Assembly: GCF_004193775.1 (NCBI RefSeq)
Contig: NC_041004.1
Span: 31,892,411 to 31,956,410, forward strand
DNA length: 64,000 bases
Direction: 5' to 3'
From: Glycine soja
Taxonomy: Eukaryota; Streptophyta; Magnoliopsida; Fabales; Fabaceae
The position numbers and the translations under genes are program-made. Positions 57,407 to 64,000 of the stretch are shown here, in pieces. The stretch's first letter is position 1, and every line of letters begins with the position of its first letter. Below the pieces are notes generated by a model. That model was not told the origin of the DNA, searched no databases, and saw nothing but the letters and a program-made list of their open reading frames with translations.

Positions 57407-60400
57407 TAAAAATAATTTTTTAAAAATTTGAATGACTAATAAAAACAATATTTTTTGAAGGAATTTTAAAAAATAATTAACAAATTTTAAAAAACATATT
57501 TAAGCCTTAAAAAATTAATCAGTATTACTAAAATATATTGCAAAAGAAAATATCTATATCTATATAAAATTATATAAAGGAATAGAGAGAATATGAAAAA
57601 AATAGTCTTTAATATATCCCAACGTTTTGTTTTTAAATTTTACCAAATAGTGTTGAATTAAAGCGAAAAATTTGTAATTGCTTAAAATAGTTGATTTGAG
57701 AGTTTTGTTATACGTGATAGCGTGAGAAATAATCAGAATCCAAACACAGTAAAAAAATTGGATGCAAAACAATGGTGAGTGTGAAACAATAATTTGTAAT
57801 TGAGATATGTTGGGAATATGCTCAATTTAAGTTATGATAGTGAAATGAAAGGAAAAAGTGGGGTCAAAATGAAAAGCTGAAAATTTCAGCCACCCTTATT
57901 CACTCCAAATTGCAAACTTAGACCGACAAGCTACGATGCATGCAATTTGGACTTCCTACTTAGCCAACCAAGGAAGACATATGTCTAAAAATGAGGGCAA
58001 AAAGAATGAGTCTGAAATGCAAATATTATTCATCCAACAAACATATTGGGAATTAATGGTGAAAAAACTGTTTGATCCCTTGTTTGGATCATTATGATTA
58101 TAATAGAAGAACAAAAGCATGGTGAGGGAATAAAGTGTTCCCCAGGAATTCATTTTTTTTGTGATCTATATTCTCTTCAAAAATGGGTAGACAATAAAAA
58201 AATGAAAGTGAAGTATCCAAAGAATTTATATGAACATCAAACTTTATCCATAGTAGATACAAATGAATTTAATGAAAAATTACATTAAATGCTAATTTCT
58301 ATAATCCCTTTTCATTTCCTTTTCTTTCCCTTCCATTGTGCTGTTAAATATACATATGTCAATCAATCTACTTCCATAAGGTAAACATGCAGAACAAAGG
58401 AATGATTCTTAATATCATTACCATTATTTTATTACGTGTTGATCCGAACAAACTGTTGAAGACTCTTCGGATCAGCCAAAAATGACTACTACCAGTTGCA
58501 AATAAAAAATCTAGGAAAAAATCCTTCAATTTGAAATTTTAACTTCTGCTCACATAACATTTAGATAATTCTTTTACTTAAAGCAACCAAGACATCATGT
58601 CTGGGTTCATGCAAAATGTCCTGAAACATGACAATAACCAATTTCTATCTATTGATATAGCTTGTTAACAGTACATCAGTTGGATCCACTGGTCAATGAA
58701 AAGAACTAAAAACAAAAGCTGATATCAATTAACTATACCTCTCAATTGGTTCTTCAAGGATGAACTTGTCACCAAAATGTACGACCTGCTTACAATACAT
58801 CATTCATGCATATGTTATCCTTGCATATAAACTATATGCTATCGTTGTATATGAACTTATTTATAATGACATTGAACAAAGAATGCAAGAAACATCACTG
58901 AAAGCACAATTATTTATGTACAACTCTTCAAGCATTCTGCTATAGGTTATCTTCGGTTAAAAGTATTAAGTATGTCTAACCTCAAAATCCTTCTAGAGAG
59001 GTATTAGAGCAGTGACTTTGGGTTAGGACATTCTCGTGGTTCAGAGTGCAAACATCATGAGGGTAGACACACTAATTTAGTCCCATCATCATTTATAAGC
59101 TCTCCTTCTAAGCAAGAGTTTGATAGCATCTGAAGGTTCTTGTCTCTAATCAGTTCAATGGCCTGATGAAGGGAAGTGTATGTTTTGAAAGTGACTATTT
59201 TGGGTAATTTTTTTATAGGTACTTCTTACTTGATTTTAGGTAGAACAATCAGAAAAAGAAATTGATCAAAAGGAAGAACTCAATTAGGCTAAGATAGACA
59301 ACATTATAGGAAAGAAACTTACATGGCTTGGAGGAATATGATTGCCACTGAGGAGGTCAAGCAAAAGGGTTGCAAAGCTATAAGTCACTCTATGGAGTAA
59401 CTCTGCCTGCATGTCCAGGGAAAAGGATGGCAGATGCTGCAATCATATACTTATAATTATGGTATGAGATTATACGATATAAAATAAGTAACATAATTAA
59501 GCCATCACCTAATTTTTTTATTTTTTATTTTTTTGCATTTGGGAGAGATGGGAATTATATTATCCACTCCAATCACATTAAGTTTGAAATGGCAGAACAA
59601 ATTATATGAACCTGTCTATAATAATAAGATAAATTATGGAAATGCCACTAATAGCTCCACCCAACATCAATGTGAAGATAAATCTACCAGAACATGATTT
59701 GCACAATCCTCGTAGGTTGCCAGAATTTGTACAAATCGTCGAGACACAGTGGAATCATTCATTGACTCAGCTAGGTCCTGGTGAGTCTCTTTGGCCAATT
59801 TGCGAAATGACGCTTTAATCTCGTCAAAGGAGCTGGTCTTGGACACTCCTAATATATGTTTAATAGATAGCTCATACGCGTTCTCTAAGGGAAAATCTAT
59901 CCAAGCAAATTCATGTTATTTGCAGCACTGACACAAAGATGCAACAAAATAAGGCATTGGAATGGTGGCAATTGGTATAATTGATATTAAAAATTCTGGT
60001 TCTGGCCTCCGTTTATTGATTTCAGCTACTGAGCTATATCCTACAGCAACGACGACAAGATAAACCATGGCTACCTAACTCATCCTCAAAGATGAAAAAA
60101 GATGTTAAATACTGAAACCCATCCTTAAACCCTAACCAAAATTTAAAAAAAAAAATAGAATGAAGATGAGAAGAGAACCGTATCAAAAACAGAAAATACA
60201 ACACCAACCGAGAGAGGATTGATTCACTCGTTCACAGGCCGCCTCAAAATCCTGAGCTAAACCTAACAGAACAAATCTATCAAAACCAAACTAATTGAGA
60301 AAAAGAAATACCTTGGACAAAGCGGGTCTGGACTCAATGTTGTTCCCTTTGCTCAGAATATAAACAAAGAAAAGAATTATTGCACAACACAATGCCCACC

Positions 60401-62172
60401 ACAATGCATCTGGAACCCTCTTACGCTTTAGAAGACATATCATGTATCGATGATGTAAAGAAGAGATGGAGAGAAAAAAATGTCAATGAAGAAGCTCGGG
60501 TCGATGAAGAACGAAGACGTAGAGAATAGATGAAAAGAATGATGAGGTGAAGAAGCTAAACTGAAGAAGCTCGGGTCGATGAAGCTCGGGTGGAGATGAG
60601 TGTGAATATGCTTCAAATTTTCACAATACCCATTTTATCCCTGTTTATACCAAATGTTAGCAACTTAGGATGTCTAATTTGGACTTTTCATATGTCTACT
60701 CTTTTCATAAATGTTTAATAGATTTCACAAAGTTACATCAAATACGTACAGGTAAAAGTTGCACAAAGTTACAAATCGTAACTTCTAATTGCCACAACTA
60801 GACTAGACATGCATCTTATATTTATATATATTTTTAAAAAATGCATCATAAATCAAGCAATGCATTAGTCAATTAAAACGTACGTAATTTTGTTTGGATC
60901 AGTGTTTAGCCTAAGTTTTGTAATTACACACTTTTGATATAAACTTTATTATATATAACAAGTTTGCATATAACACATATGAGTATTACGTTACATAACT
61001 TCATAAATATGAATATATATAGACAGACAAGGCCTATATACTTCAAGAAGCTATCACATATATGAAACAACTTCAGGAGAGAGTGAAAGTGCTAGAGAAT
61101 GAGAACAAGAGGAAAACAACATATTCAAAAATATTCATCAAGAAATCACAAGTGTGCTCAAGAGAAGAAGCCACATCATCATGTGAAACAAACTCTAATT
61201 ATAGATCCACGCCACCACCACTACCTCAAGTTGAAGCAAGAATGTTGGAAAAGGAAGTTCTCATTGGAATCCACTGCCAGAAACAAAAGGATATTGTGCT
61301 CAAAATCATGGCCTTGCTTCAAAATCTCCATCTCTCTCTTGCTAGTAGTAGTGTATTGCCATTTGGGACTTCTACAGTAAAAGTTACAATCATTGCCCAG
61401 GTAATTAAACAATGATAGTATTTCATTTTTTTCCTGACAATCAACATTTGATAAAAGAAAAATTGTTGGTAATATTTTTTTATATCCTTTTTATTATTAA
61501 TTGAAATTTATTAAAAATAATATTAGGTGATTTGATTTCTCTGCGGGCAAGACTCTCTCTATCCTCTATATCTTAGTTTCTCTATTTTTTTTCTTCATTT
61601 TTTTTTATCTTCTACCTTCCTCTATCTTTCCATTCACTTTGTGCTTCTCCTTTTGATTTTCTTAGCTAAAGAGGATGGAAGATAGAAGCGAGAATCTATT
61701 TTGAAAGATTTGTTGAATCCGTATCTTAGTATTTAATAAGCCTCACTCATGATTTTATAAATTTTAATTAACAATAAAGTACTTAAACATGCATATAGGA
61801 TAATGGATAATGCAGAATTTTTTATCTCTCTTTATATAAATATTCGGACTTACATATCTTTTTCTAAAGAAAGATAGACATAATTTCTTTTATATTAACT
61901 TCATAATATATGATTCGTAAATTTTTTATCACTCACCATAAACAATTGCATATTATATAAAAAGTTTAAGTGACATTCTAATATGAGAATATCTATATAT
62001 ATTCTCCATACATACAGTGCATAACAATTTGATATTCTAAATTACTTTATCTATCTTGCAGATGGGCGACAAATACGGTATGACAGTGAATGATCTAGTA
62101 AAAAGACTGAGGCAAGATCTCTTGAAGTCACATGACATTCAAGAGTCACATTCCAAAGAGTGCCAAATATGA
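53477..62172 (+). CDS. bHLH transcription factor, subgroup IVa (bHLH18/25-like)
   Basis: Four exons, all joined in phase 0: 53477-53512, 53661-54308, 61023-61400, 62062-62172, giving 390 residues. The first exon encodes only MEDSWENWISSL. Splicing to EMGEDNNSNG rebuilds the W-x-S-x-L-E-M start typical of this subgroup, which is why I prefer it to the ATG at 53664. The His/Ser/Asn-rich middle is followed by the bHLH domain (about 195-250): basic region HIMAERKRR with the H-E-R pattern for G-box binding, helix 1, then helix 2 (TDKAYILQEAITYMKQLQER) and a leucine-zipper-like coiled coil. The C-terminus has an ACT-like fold segment, as in NAI1/bHLH25 relatives. It is a nuclear dimeric regulator; targets cannot be read here. 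The CACTA element ends 292 bp upstream. Intron 2 is 6.7 kb and repeat-filled. Confidence 0.85.
54309..56475. other. bHLH intron 2, first part: no gene seen
   Basis: AT-rich. It contains a (TA)n tract at 54489-54545 and a CT-rich run (about 55823-55849). Small ORFs around 55548-55950 show no domain. Confidence 0.5.
56476..56505 (-). mobile_element. Helitron-like 3' terminus
   Basis: The minus strand reads a perfect hairpin (ACCCATGCG, 2-nt loop, CGCATGGGT; 56486-56505), then TTTAATACTAG, followed by T. Hairpin, about 7-nt spacer, CTAG and insertion before T are the 3'-end rule of plant Helitrons. The body would extend to higher coordinates. The 5' TC end was not found, so the length is unknown. 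Confidence 0.55.
56506..58440. other. bHLH intron 2, middle: no gene seen
   Basis: AT-rich, with an (AT)n tract at 57370-57402. It may be Helitron body. No coding family recognised. Confidence 0.4.
58753..58798 (-). pseudogene. Exon-like fragment, unidentified
   Basis: Between a GTAAGCAG-type acceptor and a GTATAG donor the minus strand reads VVHFGDKFILEEPIER. Strand and style fit the gene-fragment cluster of this intron. The family is not recognised. Confidence 0.3.
59323..59436 (-). pseudogene. Captured BSK (brassinosteroid-signalling kinase) exon
   Basis: A 114-nt exon with acceptor TGATTGCAG and donor GTAAGTTT encodes LHRVTYSFATLLLDLLSGNH and IPPSH. YSF-x-TLLLDLLSG-x-HIPPSH is the signature of the kinase C-lobe of BSK proteins, membrane-anchored receptor-like cytoplasmic kinases. 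Only 38 residues are present. It is antisense to the bHLH gene and lies inside its intron, so it is a carried fragment rather than a gene. Confidence 0.75.
59711..59915 (-). pseudogene. Captured J-domain (DnaJ) exon fragment
   Basis: The minus strand encodes EFAWIDFPLENAYEL, ILGVSKTSSFDEIKASFRKL, AKETHQDLAESMNDST and SRRFVQILATYE. This is a J-domain of the plastid DnaJ kind, the co-chaperone module that triggers Hsp70 ATPase. The catalytic HPD motif reads HQD (codons at 59774-59782), which should abolish Hsp70 stimulation. Homology stops after ATYE. Confidence 0.78.
59916..60068 (-). pseudogene. Open 50-codon segment, unidentified
   Basis: MVYLVVVAVGYSSVAEINKR continues to a stop just above the J-domain piece. 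It may be captured coding sequence. I do not recognise it. Confidence 0.3.
60312..60443 (-). pseudogene. Captured first exon of a type II membrane protein
   Basis: A 44-codon segment from ATG to donor GTATTTC: a basic start (KRKRVPDA), a single hydrophobic helix (LWWALCCAIILFFVYIL), then SKGNNIESRPALSK. The layout is a signal anchor as in Golgi glycosyltransferases, but I cannot name the family. Below and above it are GAAGAAGCTCGGGTCGATGA repeats (60486 and 60566), probably 5'-UTR. Confidence 0.5.
60570..61022. other. bHLH intron 2, last part: no gene seen
   Basis: AT-rich up to the exon 3 acceptor (ATATATATAG). A possible edge of the carried gene-fragment cluster near 60600-60650 was not resolved. 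Confidence 0.4.
61401..62061. other. bHLH intron 3
   Basis: Donor GTAATT at 61401 and acceptor CTTGCAG before 62062. Pyrimidine-rich near 61540-61640. No gene. Confidence 0.7.
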
Positions 62173-62879
62173 TATGCAATTGTTTATGGAGAGTGAGGTT
62201 TGCAGAAATTTTAGTTTTGCCCTTCTTAAATTTCAATAAGAAAAAAATGATGAGGATTTGTTTGTAATGAAATTGAACCTCATAATGTATTAAAAATATG
62301 CACAGCACTTATCAATTACGAGGAAAATTAGTGTTTTGTAGATGAACTTAAATTGAAAGAGAGTGAAAATGGCTATTTTTAAAGAACATTGCGAACACCT
62401 TGTTCAATTCTACCACATATTAGAAAATACTATAAATAGGATTTTTAAAAATAACTATGAAGTTAATAATTTAATTATTTATTCATTATTAGTTAGATGC
62501 CAATATAAAAAATATTTATAATGTCATTACATTTTAACTAAATTTAAATTGTTATTACATTTATTTACCATAATTTTAGTATTTCTATCTCAAGTGCCTT
62601 CAAGATTAATGGTTGGCTTTCGAAAAATAGAACCAAATAATTTTATCAGTTAAAAATACGAGGCAGTTTGGACGTTTGTTAAGTGACCTGTGAAGAAAAT
62701 ATGAGTACAAATGGAATCTTGCTGCAATGGAGAGGGAAAGGCTTAATGTTTTGTAAAGGGTTAAAATTTAGTAGTCTTAGGACCCACTACAATTGGAGCC
62801 TTAATTTGCGAACAATGAAGGTTTTTGTAAGCAGGAATGAAGGGCAGTCTTATGCTATTGGCTAGGAGTCTCTTTCATA
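62173..62879. other. bHLH 3' flank, no further gene seen
   Basis: The likely 3'-UTR follows the TGA. AATAAG-type and AATAAA-like motifs are present (for example TTTCAATAAG near 62233), but a poly(A) site cannot be fixed. Confidence 0.45.
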
Positions 62880-63340
62880 TTTAGACTATATCCGATAAAA
62901 TTAATTAAAAAATTAGTTGATAATTGAAAGCTAAAAAATTAGTGTATTAAATTATAATTATTTGACAAAATTAATTGTTAAAAAAAATAATAAAATCATG
63001 ATTTATTTAAAAAAGATAATCATGAAATTAGATAAATATATTGAAGATCAAAATGAAAGAAACATAAAGTTAGAAAATAGAAACTTGCATTTTAAAAAGT
63101 AGTGTTTCAAAAAATGAAACTACTAAAAAACTTAGAAAACTAAATGAAAGCATTCACTTATTAAATTATAGATATTCGATGAAATTAGTTATTAAAATAA
63201 TTAAAAAGAGTAAAATACCTGAAAAAAGTAAAACCATAATTTATTTAAAAAGAATAAACAGGAAATTTGATAAATATATTAAAGATAAAAAAGTAAAAAA
63301 TATAAAATATTTTAGAAATGTCTCATAGAGAAACCAAAAA
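62880..63340. repeat. Dispersed AT-rich repeat, copy 2
   Basis: Inverted relative of 32160-32560, with shared segments such as ATGATTTATTTAAAA and ATTAAATTATA. It also contains an internal direct repetition (62960-63060 and 63190-63290). Confidence 0.45.
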
Positions 63341-64000
63341 AAAAAGAAATTTTAAATTAAAGGGATTTAAAAGGATAAAATCTTTAGGTAGCACTTTTGA
63401 GTCTTTGTTTCCTATTTTCATTTCCTGAAAACAATTTTCAATTTCAATTTTTTTATATTTAGAGAATATGTTTAGTTAAGATTTTTATTTTCTAATTTCA
63501 AAATATGAAAAATTGGTTTAGGCATTTCAACAAACACCTTATCAGCAACAAAAACCTTTTTAACCCTAGCACACAAGACTGTGCCGTCGAACCACCCATG
63601 TTCGCCAGCGTTGCACCTCACCACCAACAAGTAGTTGAGGACGCCACGAAACCTACCCAAAAGGGAACAAAATCGTTGAAGCCCCAAACATAACCACTAA
63701 CTAGACTAATTTAGGTTGCAATTGGGTTTTGGTGTGATAGGTGGCAGTGCATGACGTTTTGATAGTGGAGGTTGGGTTGCTGACGTTTGGGCTTATGATT
63801 GTGGAGGACAGGGCGGTGCAATCGATTTGGATTATGGTTTGGTGTTTGGAGGTGTGGGTGGTGGCCATTTGAGGCATTGATGATGGAGTTTGGAAGTAGG
63901 TGGTGGTGCGTTGTGGACTAGTGGTGGTTTCGAGAGATAAAGGTTGAAGGAGAAGAAGGTAGGGGAAGGGTGGGTCCAGAGCATCGGAGACGAGGCTGCT
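63341..64000. other. Unassigned; GC-richer end of window
   Basis: From about 63720 the sequence becomes GGT/TGG-rich and looks like a degenerate coding or repeat sequence. No domain recognised and no frame longer than about 70 codons. It continues beyond the window. Confidence 0.35.

Overview
The window is AT-rich plant nuclear DNA, most likely from soybean (Glycine) or a close legume relative. The evidence is plant lineages of Ty3/gypsy and Ty1/copia elements, a Tgm-like CACTA transposon whose ends carry many short inverted subterminal repeats, plant tRNA-Glu and tRNA-Ile sequences, and exons of plant-specific families (bHLH subgroup IVa, NPF4, ALE2-type receptor kinase, BSK). There is one host gene that looks intact. 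Almost everything else is mobile DNA nested in mobile DNA, or host exon fragments carried by mobile DNA.

Layout. 1-456: right end of a CACTA element. 963-1248: Stowaway-type MITE. 2886-20533: a broken hAT transposase gene split by a degenerate CRM-like Ty3/gypsy element (3800-19102, TSD ATTAT), which is itself split by a young gypsy element (4306-12822, TSD CATTA) with apparently identical 976-bp LTRs and a 1554-codon gag-pol frame. 20718-20790: a tRNA-Glu(CTC) sequence joined through CCA to the end of an endogenous pararetrovirus (Caulimoviridae-like, minus strand, 20791-28758). The virus has a movement protein, capsid-like protein, protease, RT and RNase H, a second ORF, a TATA promoter, a poly(A) signal and a tRNA-iMet primer site, but no integrase, and every frame is broken. 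It abuts a (TA)n tract. 29580-30105: an inverted-repeat element with tRNA-Ile-like ends.

34264-53184 is an 18.9-kb nonautonomous CACTA element recognised from its terminal and subterminal inverted repeats. It carries exon fragments of at least five unrelated host genes, all on the minus strand: EngB-type GTPase, ALE2-type receptor kinase ectodomain plus membrane segment, NPF4 transporter, RHF-type RING-H2 protein and isoleucyl-tRNA synthetase. The ALE2 fragment is split by a Ty1/copia element (41250-49473, TSD ATAAA), whose 5' LTR is in turn split by a 2.86-kb gypsy-type solo LTR (TSD GTTAG).

The CACTA right end lies 292 bp upstream of the start codon of a four-exon bHLH transcription factor gene (53477-62172, 390 residues predicted). 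Its 6.7-kb second intron holds a Helitron-like 3' terminus and a second cluster of minus-strand gene fragments (BSK kinase, J-domain protein, a membrane-anchor exon). The last 1.8 kb holds only a dispersed AT-rich repeat and unassigned GC-richer sequence.

The two observations that most deserve follow-up are the tRNA-Glu-CCA/pararetrovirus junction, which has the structure of a tRNA-primed minus-strand DNA fixed in a chromosome, and the multi-gene Pack-CACTA lying in the promoter of the bHLH gene.
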